Assembly (NCBI GenBank): GCA_022432975.1
Contig: CM039515.1
Coordinates: 15,068,583 to 15,132,582, forward strand
Direction of reading: 5' to 3'
DNA from: Begonia masoniana
Lineage: Eukaryota > Streptophyta > Magnoliopsida > Cucurbitales > Begoniaceae
Length of the DNA stretch: 64,000 nt
In this document: positions 1 through 11,592 of the stretch, one piece after another
Layout: each line of letters begins with the position of its first letter
Position numbering within the stretch: position 1 is the first letter of the stretch
Translations under genes and position numbers: made by a program
Notes under the pieces: generated by a model
Databases searched by the model: none
The model's input: only the letters and a program-made list of their open reading frames with translations
What the model was told of the DNA's origin: nothing

Positions 1-145
1 GATTAGGGTTTGGCAATGGAAGAAAGGATTGGAGCCGTTGATGAAGATCAAGATGAAGGGACAAGATTGCAATCCATGTGCTTCATCCAAGGGTTGAGGT
101 GCTTTCCTTGTTTTGCTTGATCAATGGTGCTAAATTGCCATGTCA
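1..145 (-). repeat. 3' LTR of gypsy element A (partial, cut by window edge)
   Basis: Positions 1-145 match 7117-7261 with no difference I could see by eye, and that second copy lies in a complete LTR ending next to a tRNA primer site. The LTR therefore continues left of the window. On the minus strand it would begin TGACA at 145, giving short inverted ends with TGTCA at 6421. This end is inferred; no clear polypurine tract confirms it. Confidence 0.7.
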
Positions 146-399
146 TCCATCCTTGTGGCCACTACCAATTGTACCTGCAAAATTCATACCTTAAAGTTGA
201 GCTCTTCTTTGGGCCATGGCTTCCTTTGGCTCCATTGGGTGTAGGTCTTTTCCTTGAGTAATTTTGTTGAATTTCTTCAACCCATAATCCACCAACATAC
301 ATCTAACCCTAACCACACAATCTAATGCATGATGCAATTATAATAATCCATACAAAAAGGCAAATGTATGCCAAATAAGTTTAAAAAAAAAATTACAAA

Positions 400-2745
400 T
401 TAAGGCCCGGGAAGACAAATTCCCATAGGGCAGTCAGCAAGCTCCGTAGGAATGCTCCAATGAATGACGTGACACGGTTTCTCCTCATCTTCAGACGTTG
501 GCTCCCACATGAAGTCCATGATGGAATCAAAACCTGCAAAAAGAGACCATTCATTAGAACATTGGGTGATTAAATTATGTGCCCGATTTTGTGACCTTGT
601 GACGGGCCTCCGAGGCATGTCATCCCCTCTGGGTGGCTGAGGATTTGACCTCAAATCCATTAGCTCAGCCTTCTCTTCATGTCCCAATTCTCCAATATAA
701 GGGGACAAATCTTGTACATTAAAGGTGGATGACACCCCATAATCGCCGGGTAACTCCAACTTGTAAGCATTGTTATTTATGCGCTCTAAAATTTTAAAGG
801 GGCCTTCAGCTCTAGGCAACAGTTTGGAGCGTCTTTTGGCGGGAAATCGTTCCTTCCTAAGATGTAACCACACCAAATCTCCAACATTAAAAATTACCTC
901 CTTTCGTCCCTTATTTGCATGCTTAGCATAATTGGCGTTATTTTTCTCAATTGTTTGGCAAACTTTCTCGTACAACTTTTTCATTTGCTCTGCTTTATTT
1001 CCTCCCGGAGGGTTGATTAGGTCCTGGGTTGGAATATGAATAAGTGTCAGGGGTGTGTTTGGATTAAATCCATAGACTACCTCAAAGGGCGTTTGTTGAG
1101 TGGTGGAGTGAAGGCTTCGGTTGTAACCGAATTCAACTTGGGGTAGTACTATGTCCCAATTAGTGAGATTTTTACCTATGACACTTTGGAGAAGGGTTCC
1201 CAATGTCCTATTGACCACTTCCGTTTGGCCGTCCGTTTGGGGATGGAAAGATGTACTAAAGCATAGCGTAGTCTCCAATTTCTTCCATAAGGTTTTTCAA
1301 AAAGTGCTCAAGAACTTGGTATCTCGATCTGACACGATAGATTGAGGCACTCCATGGAGTCTAACTATCTCCTTGAAGAATAGGTCGGCTATAGCAGCAG
1401 AGTCATCGGTTTTGTTGCAGGCGATAAAATGCGCCATTTTGGAGAATCTGTCCACAACCACTAGAATAGAATCCTTGTCACGTCCTGTCCGTGGTAACCC
1501 TAAAAAAAAATCCATACTAATTTCTACCCAAGGGTGTGTAGGGACCGGTAAGGGAAGGTAAAGCCCTTGGAGTAGAACTTTGCTTTTGGCCCTTTTACAA
1601 ACAATGCACTTTTCCACATAGTGGTGCACGTCCTTCATCATGTGAGGCCAATAGAACTTTTCTTTTAATAGTTCTAGGGTCTTCTTTTCTCCAAAATGTC
1701 CAGACAATCCTCCTCCATGAGCTTCTTTAACAAGGCATTGTCTGAGACTGCAATATGGAATACACAATTTCCTATTTCTTAATAAAAATCCATCTACAAG
1801 ACTATATCCTCCTTCAGCCTTATTTTGATAAACTTGATAAGGCAATCCAAAATCTTTATCGGATGCATACAAATTTTTAATCCATTCAAATCCGAAAAAT
1901 CTAACACTTAGTTCCGTTAAGAGGATACGTCTTCGAGAGAGAGTATCGGCAACGGCATTATCAAAACCTTTCAGATATTTTAAAATATAGGGGAATCTTT
2001 CCAAAAATTCCACCCATTTCGCGTGTCTCTTGTTGAGTTTTTGTTGACTCTTAATATGCTTAAGGGATTGGTGGTCGGAGTGAATTACAAACTCTTTTGA
2101 AAGCAAGTAGTGTTGCCAATGTTCGATAGCTCTAATCACCGCATAGAATTCCTTATCATAGGTTGAATAGTTCAAAGCAGCTCCTTTCAACTTTTCGCTA
2201 AAATAAGCAAGAGGTTTGCTATCTTGCATCAATACAGCACCAATGCCAATACCGGAGGCATCACTCTTGATTTCAAAAACCTTATTGAAATCGGGTAAAG
2301 CCAAAACTGGTGATTGACAAAGTTTCTCTTTTATCAAATCGAAGCTACTTTGGCATGCCGGTGACCAGTTAAAGTCTACTCCTTTCTTAGTAAGATCCGT
2401 AATAGGAGCGACTAAAGAACTGAAGTCTTTAATGAACCTCCTATAAAAAGAGACTAATCCGTGGAAACTACGGACTTCGGTAATGTTAATAGGAGTGGGC
2501 CACTTCTTGATGGCTTTGACTTTGTCTTCATCCGCTTCCAAGCCATTCTTAGAAATTATGAAGCCCAAAAAGTAAACCCTTTCTTGTCCAAAGGAGCATT
2601 TGGTCAAATTTTCAAACAATTTAGCTTGTCGGAGAGTTTGAAATAATAGCCCAATGGTTGACATGTTGTAGAAGGTCGCGACTATACACCAAAATGTCAT
2701 CGAAATATACGACAACAAATTTTCCAAGGAACTCCTTAAGAACAT
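400..2745 (-). pseudogene. Gypsy element A pol, second part: end of RT, RNase H, integrase (broken)
   Basis: Decayed Ty3/gypsy pol. In reading order from about 2640 it shows the end of the reverse transcriptase (thumb, FLGFI..), an RNase H domain ([22 protein letters not shown]), the HHCC zinc finger of integrase ([11 protein letters not shown]), the DDE core ([27 protein letters not shown]) and a C-terminal tail (FNVQDLSPYIG, then a basic TRSQ region) without an obvious chromodomain. One TGA at about 1297 breaks an otherwise continuous frame, where related copies (57.6 kb here) have Trp. The start is set by a frameshift near 2640, not by a true ATG. The encoded enzymes would copy and integrate the element; this copy cannot make them intact. 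Confidence 0.9.
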
Positions 2746-3376
2746 GGTGCATTAACCGCATGAAGGTGCTCGGGGCATTTGTAAGACCGAATGGCATAAC
2801 CATCCACTCAAACAATCCGTATTTTGTTTTGAAGGCGGTTTTCCATTCATCACCCTCTTTCATTCGTATCTGGTGATATCCGCTCTTCAAGTCTACTTTT
2901 GAAAATATTGATGCTCCGCTCAATTCGTCCAACATGTCTTCAAGCCGAGGAATAGGATACCTATACTTAATGGTTATTTGGTTGATAGCCCTACTATCCA
3001 CACACATCCGCATCGAGCCATTCTTTTTAGGTACCAACAAAGTAGGTACAGCGCATGGGCTCATTGATTCCCTTATATATCCCTTTTCCAACAACTCTTG
3101 GACCTGACCTTGTAGTTCCTTTGCTTCTTCAGGCCTCATCCTATAGGCCGGGCGATTTGGTAGCATAGCTCCAGGTTGGAGGTCAATTTGATGTTCGATT
3201 CCTCGAATCGGTGGTAATCCGGTTGGTAATTCTTCGGGAAAGACGTCTTGATAGGTCTTAAGTAGATTTTGGACCGCTAAGGGTATCTCGCCAAGCTCCA
3301 TAATGCGGTCTCTAAATAATACTAAAATCACGGTCTTTCCTTTTGTTACCGCAGCTCTAAGTCCTTTTTTTGTCAA
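2621..3376 (-). pseudogene. Gypsy element A reverse transcriptase (broken by frameshifts)
   Basis: Central Ty3/gypsy reverse transcriptase: substrate-binding block around [12 protein letters not shown], fingers/palm [28 protein letters not shown] and the catalytic [11 protein letters not shown]. It follows the protease region after a frameshift near 3376 (an A7 run lies at the junction) and shifts frame again near 2640 into the RNase H part. The displayed start is not an ATG; the piece is an internal segment of one former polyprotein. Sure of the family, less of the clade: the IIDGGSC protease and lack of a chromodomain would fit several plant gypsy lineages. Confidence 0.9.
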
Positions 3377-5196
3377 AAGTAGATTTTCTTAATCTTTTCT
3401 TCCTTTCTAATTGATTCATCATGAGCAATTTGTTCAGGTGTCATAGGAAGTAATTTGATAGTCCTACCGCCGAATTTAAAACTATAATTGTTGAGGAATC
3501 CGTCGTGCTGCACCCTACGATCATAAAGTCATGGTCTCCCAAGTAGAAGATGACTCGCATTCATAGGCACGACATCGCAAAGAACTGCGTCTTTATACTT
3601 GCCAACAATGAAATTGACGGTTACTTGCTTCGTCACCTTGATGTAATCCCTATCGTCCAACCATCTTAACTTATATGGCTTAGGGTGATTAGTTGTCTCC
3701 AATCCAAGCTTTTTCACCATATCTTGGGAAGCTACATTAACGCAACTTCCACCATCAATAATCATTGAACACATTTTATCCTTGACTGCACATCTACTTT
3801 GAAAAATATTTTCCCTTTGGCAGTCTTCTTTAACATTCTTAGAAACAAGGGTTCTTCGAATAACCATCAGAAGTGGTCCATCTTGAGCAACACATTCATC
3901 CGAGTCGTGCTCACTCTCGTCATCTACCTCTTCTTCTTCATCCTTATCGAGGTGTTGACCTTCGTCATTCTCGCTCTCCCATTCTCCAGTAGATTCTTTG
4001 ATAACCATCACTCGACGGTTAGAGCATTCATTGGCATAATGTCCCTTGCCTAAACACTTGTAGCATTGGACATCACGGGCTCATAGTCCTTTAGATGTAG
4101 TGGCTTGATTTTTGTCCGTCGGAGGGGGTTTGTTTTGATTGAAGGGAGTCTTAGGTGGCCAATTACGGTTAACCGGCCTTTTATCTTCGTTCTTCCATGG
4201 AAGTTTTGGTTTGTCTTGATCTAGATGCCTAGGTGGAAATTTAGTGGGAAAGTTCGTTTTTCGTTTTCTTTTGAGTTGTCTTTCCACCGTAAGGGCAAGT
4301 TGAATCACTTTCTCCATAGCCTCCAATTGATGTACTTCAACCACATCACCAATTTCACGGTTCAATCCACGAATGAATCTCGCGATGAGTTGCTCCTCCG
4401 GCTCATCAATAGCACATCGCATATTGAGAGTCTCAAATTCTGAGATATACTCATCGACCGAGAGCGAATTTTGTTTCAGGGTGTGAAGTTGGTGGAAGAG
4501 TTCGTGTTTGTAATGTCGGGGAACAAACCTCTTATACATTAAATCTTTCATGGCATTCCAAGTTACGACGGGATATCTTAATGTTCTCATCCTTTGGTTC
4601 TTAAAGTTAGACCACCATAAAGCAGCGTGGCCCGTTAATTCAAGAGAGGCGAGTTGAATTTTGACTCGCTCGGAATAGTTGTGACACTCGAAAACTCTCT
4701 CTACTTTATCGACCCAATCTAGGTATGTATGACCGTCGCACGTTCCATTGAAAGATAGAATTAACATTTTCACATTACGGAGGTCGTCGTTGTCCCTACG
4801 ACAATTTGGACGATACTCTTCATCATCATCCGTCCAATTCTCATCCTCCGATTTATAAGATCGTGGTCTCCTTCTACGGGGTTCAGCCCATATTTCTTCC
4901 TCTATGGGTGGTTGCAAAGGTGGTTGACATCTAGAACGTTCGGGGATCACCCTAGAGGATGTCTCATGGGAAGGGACTCGTTCTTGGTATTCACAATGGG
5001 GAGGATTGTTCATCATTGTTTGGACTTGTTGAGCAAGGTTATGAACCATGCTTGTTAGAGCTTCAATTTGTCCTTGAACGTCCCCTTGGGCGCTCGTTTC
5101 ACCGTCCCGACGAGCGTGTTCGGGAGGGGGAGTATCCTTAACCCGAATTGGTTCTTGGTGTGGTGGCTCTCTATTGAATCCACTTCGATTAGTCAT
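3377..5196 (-). pseudogene. Gypsy element A gag, zinc knuckle and protease (nonsense mutations)
   Basis: Starts at an ATG at 5196. The N-terminal half is a retrotransposon gag capsid domain (LDWVDKVERVFECH, ALWWSNFK, MKRFVPRHY-like helices), then a Lys/Pro-rich linker, a CX2CX4HX4C zinc knuckle at about 4025-4065 (CYKCLGKGHYANEC), an acidic stretch and an aspartic protease motif (IIDGGSC, about 3750). Two in-frame TGA codons, at 4081-4083 and about 3529, interrupt a single reading frame. The second replaces what looks like the Trp of an LLGRPW motif. Downstream of 3380 the frame shifts into the RT. The 1.2 kb between this ATG and the primer site (5197-6404) is AT-rich untranslated leader with no coding signal that I see. 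Confidence 0.9.
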
Positions 5197-6404
5197 AATT
5201 AAGTGCTTTAATTAAATTAATTTTCTTGTTTTGGTTAATTTTTCCTAAATTAGTAAGATGTTTATCTTTTTAGTGTCTTAGGCAATTTTAGGATCTAAGA
5301 AACAAGCTTAGCTAAGACAACAATAAAAATAGGGATCATGCTAATTAGGATGATAACTATACAATTTAATAAACACTTAATATCTCAACCAAGAAGTGAA
5401 TATTTTCATTAATTCATTTTCACCACAAATTTTCAAGAAACTCAAACAAGTTATCAACTTTTACTAAGGACAAACTAGAGCAATAATAATGACAACTAAT
5501 TAACTCTAAAACAGCAAATAATAAAATTTAGAGCATCATTTAAGTCAAAATAACATGCTAGAATTTAATTCAAATATAGCAGAATTTTTAATCTAATGTC
5601 TAGCTCCAATTTGCTACTTTAATTCATGCTTTTGCCAAATTCTTGTTAACCAATTTCATGCATTCACTTAACAGCATATATTAGGCAAATTTATGAACTA
5701 AAACATGAGCAATATCCAGCAAAAATAATAGACAAATTCGAGCTTAACAAAAGAAACAAAACCGATGCGATAATTTCAACAATAATCCTATTTTCGATAG
5801 TAATAGTTCTAAGTCGATTTGAGGCACCAAAAATTTCCAGAATATTAATATAGTGAATGGACAATAATTGAGTGCTAAAACAAGGTCCAACTGATAACAA
5901 GAAATGTCACAAAAATCGAAACTAGAGAAGCACTAATCCGAGGCAAATATAGTGATAAATCGTGAAGATTATGCGACAAATATATATCCGGTTTTGCAAT
6001 TTCTTTAGGTCGATTTTTATGTTTGCTTCACTACCAAAATTTCAGCAGAGTTTTGGCTTAGATTTAGAGGAAAATAAAGATTCAAATAAAGCAAAGAAGA
6101 AAGGAAAAATCGTGGCACAAAAATGAGAAGAAACCGAGAAAATAAAGGGATGAAACTAAGAGATTTGGGGCTTTACCTTGTGCGTTCTCTTATAAGATTG
6201 TCCACCATATTTTTCCAAATTAGAATAAGCATTAATATAGCAAAACTAATGGTAGCAAGAATAAAAGTTAGATTAGCACAAGTTAGTTCAAGATTAGCAC
6301 AAATATATAGGAAATTAATACGGAAAATAAAAGAGCCGCTACCCCGGTTTTGTGTCAACTTTTGGCTATTGCCAAAGACAACTAAAACACATTGGGGAGC
6401 CTTG

Positions 6405-6418
6405 TGGCTCTGATACCA
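6405..6418 (-). promoter_or_regulatory. tRNA-Met(i) primer binding site of element A
   Basis: On the minus strand this reads TGGTATCAGAGCCA, complementary to the 3' end of plant initiator methionine tRNA. It sits two bases inside the LTR edge at 6421, the normal place for minus-strand DNA priming. It fixes the LTR edge and the element's direction. Confidence 0.92.
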
Positions 6419-6420
6419 CT

Positions 6421-7261
6421 TGACACGGGGTCCCTTAGAAAAGGGGCCCGTGTACAACCCACAAAATGTTAGGTTTGTGCTCGGTTGTGTGCTAGTGTGC
6501 AGTATATGATTAATGAAAGAAAATACTAAACTAAGTACAATAAATAAACAAGGAAGCTACTGATATTAATGTGGCCGAATTATCAAGAGATGGAGAGAAT
6601 GAAAAAATGCAAGAAAATAAAGAGAAAGAGATTAAGTTAGAAGTTAGAATTAAAGAGGAAATGTAAAGCACAAGAAATAAGGAAATGACAAAAAAACAAT
6701 AAATAAATAAATAAATAAAGGTGAAAGTGGGTGCTATGGTGGAGCCGAAATGTAAAGGGTGATTTGTGTGCAAAGTGAAGACAATAAAAGTAAAGAAATA
6801 CCCTTGGTAGATCTGAGGAGCAAGCTTACGGTTTAAGCTCCCGAATACATGTTTTCCGTGAGAAAAAAGACCACCGTAGGCCGGGATTTTCTTCCTCGTC
6901 TCAACTCCCAATGGAGAAGATGAGGGAAAGGATAAGAGCTAACCTAGCAACCCTAGCTAGGCTAGCAATGGAGGCTAACTCCTCTTGGTTCAAAGAACCA
7001 AGGAAAATACCAAAGGAAAACCAAAGATATTTAGGGGAAATAGTAGTATATTGATTGGCCAAAAGTTTTTTTACACGTACCAATGCTATGCTTAAATAGA
7101 GAAACCTAGAGTGGATGATTAGGGTTTGGCAATGGAAGAAAGGATTGGAGCCGTTGATGAAGATCAAGATGAAGGGACAAGATTGCAATCCATGTGCTTC
7201 ATCCAAGGGTTGAGGTGCTTTCCTTGTTTTGCTTGATCAATGGTGCTAAATTGCCATGTCA
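6421..7261 (-). repeat. LTR shared by elements A and A' (841 bp)
   Basis: Complete LTR with ends TGACA..TGTCA when read on the plus strand. It is the 5' LTR of A (primer site adjacent at 6405) and at the same time the 3' LTR of a second copy whose pol tail lies at 7522-7740. On the minus strand a TATA-like TATTTAA occurs at about 7091-7100. The left part of the plus-strand sequence contains an ATAA microsatellite (about 6698-6718). Confidence 0.8.
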
Positions 7262-7744
7262 TCCATCCTTGTGGCCACTACCAATTGTACCTGCAAAATT
7301 CATACCTTAAAGTTGAGCTCTTCTTTGGGCCATGGCTTCCTTTGGCTCCATTGGGTGTAGGTCTTTTCCTTGAGTAATTTTGTTGAATTTCTTCAACCCA
7401 TAATCCACCAACATACATCTAACCCTAACCACACAATCTAATGCATGATACAATTATAATAATCCATACAAAAAGGCGAATGTATGCCAAATAAGTTTAA
7501 AATAAAAATAAAAATTACAAATTAAGGCCCGGGAAGACAAATTCCCATAGGGCAGTCAGAAAGCTCCGTAGGAATGCTCCAATGAATGACGTGACACGGT
7601 TTCTCCTCATCTTCAGACGTTGGCTCCCACGTGAAGTCCATGATGGAATCAAAACCTGCAAAAAGAGACCATTCATTAGAACATTGGGTGATTAAATTAT
7701 GTGCCCGATTTTGTGACCTTGTGACGGGCCTCCGAGGCATGTCA
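7262..7744 (-). pseudogene. Duplicated pol tail of an A-family element (ORF 7522-7740)
   Basis: About 480 bp nearly identical to 146-622, including the last 70 or so codons of A's pol (TRSQNRAHNL, ending GICLPGP). Only a handful of substitutions and a 6-bp difference in an A-rich run separate them. Homology stops abruptly at the bases GTCA (7741-7744), where sequence jumps to the gag of a different gypsy family. This is the truncated downstream half of a neighbouring A copy. Confidence 0.85.
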
Positions 7745-8673
7745 AGTGAGTTGACGTTCGACCTTCAAAGCCATATGAACTACCGCATCTAAGGATTCTA
7801 GTGGGTGTAGTTCCACAGTGTCAGCTATATCTCGGGTGAGTCCTCGGATGAATCTAGCTACAATTTGTTCTTCAGGCTCGTCCATGGCTCCACGAATCCT
7901 AAGGGTCTCAAACTCCGTGAGATATTCTTCTACAGATTGATGTCCTTGCCTAAGGTTTTGGATTTGTAGGAACAATTCTTGTTTATATTGATTGGGTACG
8001 AACCTCTTGGTCATCAAGGATTTCATTACTCGCCATAAAGTTATGGGCTCGTCTCCTATCTTTTCTCTCTGGGCCTTAATGTTTGACCACCATAGTGCAG
8101 CATAACCCGTGAGTTCTACTGACACTAGTTGGATCTTAACTCGGTCAGAGTACTTGTAGTACTCAAAAACTTTCTCGGTCTTATCCAACAAATCCAAAAA
8201 GGTATGGCCATCACATGTCCCATTAAAGGATGGCACGTGTAGCTTAACGTGTCGCATGTCATCTAAATCCTTCCTCGACTAGGACGGAAATTCTCTTCTT
8301 CATCCAGTGTCCACTCATCCTCTTCTCTAAAGTCATAGTGGGGAACTCTTCTCCTAGGGGCCTCGGGCCTTTCATACTCATTACGGGGCTCATGTTCAGT
8401 GGGCCTTCACCTTGGGTTTTCTGGCCTTAACCTAGGGGATGTGTCATGGGAGGCTTCTCTCGGGGAATTTTGAAGAATTTTCTCCATAACAAGCTTGATA
8501 TCCTTGAGTTGTTGGCCAATGCTACTAACTTCACCGGCCAAGCCGTCTATTTGACCTTGCATACTGGTTTCTCCTACGTGGGGATTTCCAGATTGGGGTA
8601 CTCCTTTGCCTTGATTGGGTTCGGGTCCTAATTCTTGGTTCGCCTCACGTATGATTTCACTACGAGTTTTCAT
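7742..8673 (-). pseudogene. Gypsy element B gag (two frames)
   Basis: The piece starting at 8673 (MKTRSEIIRE) holds a coiled-coil-like N-terminus. The piece 8257-7742 holds the capsid domain (LDLLDKTEKVFEYY, ALWWSNIK, KRFVPNQYKQELF, RFIRGLTRDI). The two are separated by frame damage between 8260 and 8400. The capsid is homologous to, but clearly diverged from, element A gag (4081-5196), so this is a second family. It ends at the chimeric junction at 7742; no zinc knuckle or pol of this family follows. Confidence 0.85.
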
Positions 8674-10722
8674 GTGTGTCTAAGTTTTAGGAAAAATTAA
8701 TTAAGTTATATTCGTTATCCTAAATATTTAGGAGATAATTTAACTTAACTAAGTTAAAACCTTAAACTAGAGAGGATAGTCATTTTAATTAAAGGATTTA
8801 CTTAATTATATAAATATAAAAATATATATATATTGTTTTGTTTTTTTGTTTTGTTTTTTTGTTTTGTTTTTTTTTTTTGTTTAAATGTTAAAACAATAAA
8901 TCAGTAAAAGAAAACTTCAGGCGACAGGGAAGCTCGCCGGAAGCCTTGCACAGAAAAGGGAAATCGGCGTTTATCTACTCAAGAAATGCGGCGGCCAAGA
9001 TTTCCATCCCTCAGCCAAGTAAACTTTCGGTGATGGCTATCGGCACGCAGCAGTTTGAAACAAAAAAAAAAAAAAAATCAAATTTTCTGGGCAATAAAAC
9101 AACGAAGCTCATCGGCCAAGTAATCAGTGAAATTTCTTGTTGTTTCCGAAAACAGAAATCATTCTGTAAACTGGTTTGCTTTGAAAGCGAAACAATTTCA
9201 AAAGTCGATTAATAAATCTGTTGGTTTTCTTTGAAAGACGGGTTCGGCAGCAGCAGAATAAAAATCAGGAATTTTGAAAACAGTTCGGGTTCGCTTGAAA
9301 GAAAATCTCTCTGCTGGTTTTTTTTTTTTTTTTTTTTTATAAATCTGAACTTAACCCAAATCTTCAGAAACGCAAATGTTCATGCCAAAGCTATTTTGAA
9401 ACACAGATCAATGCTCGGGTGAAAAACACAATTTTCAGCAGCAAATAAAACATAAAACAGTGAAACAGGAAGTTCTGGTTTTGAATTCACAGAGAACAAA
9501 ACAGCAACAAACGTGTTAACACAACTAAAATATCATGCTTAGAGTGTCTAACTTATGGAACCAATGTCAGCAGAATAAACATACAGCATAAACACCAAAC
9601 CAGATCCGATTCCATGATATTCAATAATACTCTCTAAAATAATTAGCAGCAAATCCACAGCAGTTGTCTTTCAACAATAATATTATGCATAGTTATCAGA
9701 GACAACGAAGCTCATCGGCAAGTAATCAGTGAAATTTCTTGTTGTTTCCGAAAACAGAAAATCATTCTGTAAACTGGTTGCTTTGAAAGCGAAACAATTT
9801 CAAAAGTCGATTAATAAATCTGTGGTTTTCTTTTGAAAGAGGGTTCGGCAGCAGCAGAATAAAAATCAGGAATTTTGAAAACAGTTCGGGTTCGCTTGAA
9901 AGAAAATCTCTCTGCTGGTTTTTTTTTTTTTTTTTTTTTTTATAAATCTGAACTTAACCCAAATCTTCAGAAACGCAAATGTTCATGCCAAAGCTATTTT
10001 GAAACACAGATCAATGCTCGGGTGAAAAACACAATTTTCAGCAGCAAATAAAACATAAAACAGTGAAACAGGAAGTTCTGGTTTTGAATTCACAGAGAAC
10101 AAAACAGCAACAAACGTGTTAACACAACTAAAATATCATGCTTAGAGTGTCTAACTTATGGAACCAATGTCAGCAGAATAAACATACAGCATAAACACCA
10201 AACCAGATCCGATTCCATGATATTCAATAATACTCTCTAAAATAATTAGCAGCAAATCCACAGCAGTTGTCTTTCAACAATAATATTATGCATAGTTATC
10301 AGAGAGCCCAAAAACAACATGCTGACAATAATAAGACTCAAAACACAGAAACAGAAACAAGAAATCAAACTGAATTAGCAGAACATGCTTCAAACACACG
10401 TGAACATTCTAAACAGCAAACATGATTTTGGGTAACAATCCTAAGAAGCTAAACGGAAACACAATAGCTAAACATGCTGTATTTCGGTTAACAGAGAAGT
10501 CACAAACAGAAAAATAAGAAAGGCAATTTGACATGCTGGACAAAACACCAAAAACAGCAACATGCTTTTGAACAGTTTTAACTGGGCAGAATTCACAACC
10601 TAAACGTTTTCTAACAAAACATGTTTGATACACAAACATTACACTAAACAACTAGTCAATACATGCTAAATCAACAAGCACATGACAGAAAATACCAAAC
10701 AACGAACCAGAGAGCTAACCGA
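8674..10722 (-). other. Element B 5' leader, no coding capacity seen
   Basis: About 2 kb of A-rich untranslated leader between the B gag start and its primer site. It contains T-rich and GTTTT-type runs (8820-8880), and the 0.6-kb tandem duplication listed separately. Open frames here are short and resemble nothing I recognise. Confidence 0.6.
9100..10306. repeat. Head-to-tail 603-bp duplication in the B leader
   Basis: Unit 1 spans about 9100-9702, unit 2 about 9703-10306. The last 450 bp of the units look the same apart from the length of a T-run (about 9319 and 9920). The first 150 bp differ by several one-base indels, mostly in short homopolymers (for example ggcc/ggc, gaaat/gaaaat, ggttt/ggtt). 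This looks either like a very recent duplication or an untrimmed contig overlap. Confidence 0.85.
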
Positions 10723-10735
10723 GGCTCTAATACCA
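10723..10735 (-). promoter_or_regulatory. tRNA-Met(i) primer binding site of element B
   Basis: Minus strand reads TGGTATTAGAGCC, one C-to-T change from the initiator tRNA-Met complement. It lies two bases from an LTR beginning at 10738 (plus-strand TGTTGTGGG). It defines the 5' LTR of element B. Confidence 0.8.
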
Positions 10736-11592
10736 AATGTTGTGGGTCAAGCCATAAATAAGCTCCTGCAATGGCTTAAAAGGGGATCGTTAGCTACTCA
10801 GGTGCTCGGTCAAACCAAGTGACCTCAAGAACCGAAAGCCAAAATGAACGAATTACAGAACAATCAGAAAAATGTTGGTGAGATTAGTGTCGTGCGAGTG
10901 AAGTGTGTGTAGAATGAAAGGGCGTGGTCCAGTTGATTCAACAAGGCTTGCACAACCTCAAGTCGGCCGAACAACTAAAAGCTTAGTGCCGGCGAAACGT
11001 TTTCCAGAGAAAGACGTCGACTTGAGGAACCGGTTCTGTCCACCTCCTTCTGGTTTCCAGCCCTCGATAGGGAGGAGAGGAGGGTGGTGCTAGAGTTCAA
11101 CAACAACCTTGGGTTGTTGAACTAGGAGGCTATCTCCAGTTCGGCAAAGCCGAAGCTCACCTGTTGGCGAAAATGCCTTCTCTGTTTCTCTCTTAGGGAA
11201 ACGGTCTACTTGTTCTCATTAACTGAACCAAAAATTACAAACACCAATTGCGATGATATATAATACCTAGTGGCTGGAGAGGTGTTCAAAAATGGCCGAG
11301 AACCGTTGAAGGCGCGGGAAGAAGAAGCAGAGCAGCCGAGATTCCTCTGTCGCTAGGGCTTCAAGGGTAGCCTTGCTTCCATGTCAGCTCGCCGGTTTCC
11401 TTGCAAGGAAGCTTCTCCGACACGAAGGCAGCGACGATTCGGGCCAAAAACGGAAGTGGTCCCCTCCATCTTCGAGTGCAATCGCCGAATGTTCACCGCG
11501 GTTCTCTGGCTTTCCCTTTCGCAAATGTCTGGTTCACAAAATGAAGCTTCACTCGGTTCTCTTCAAAAGCAGCAGCGGCCCGGTTCTTAAAG

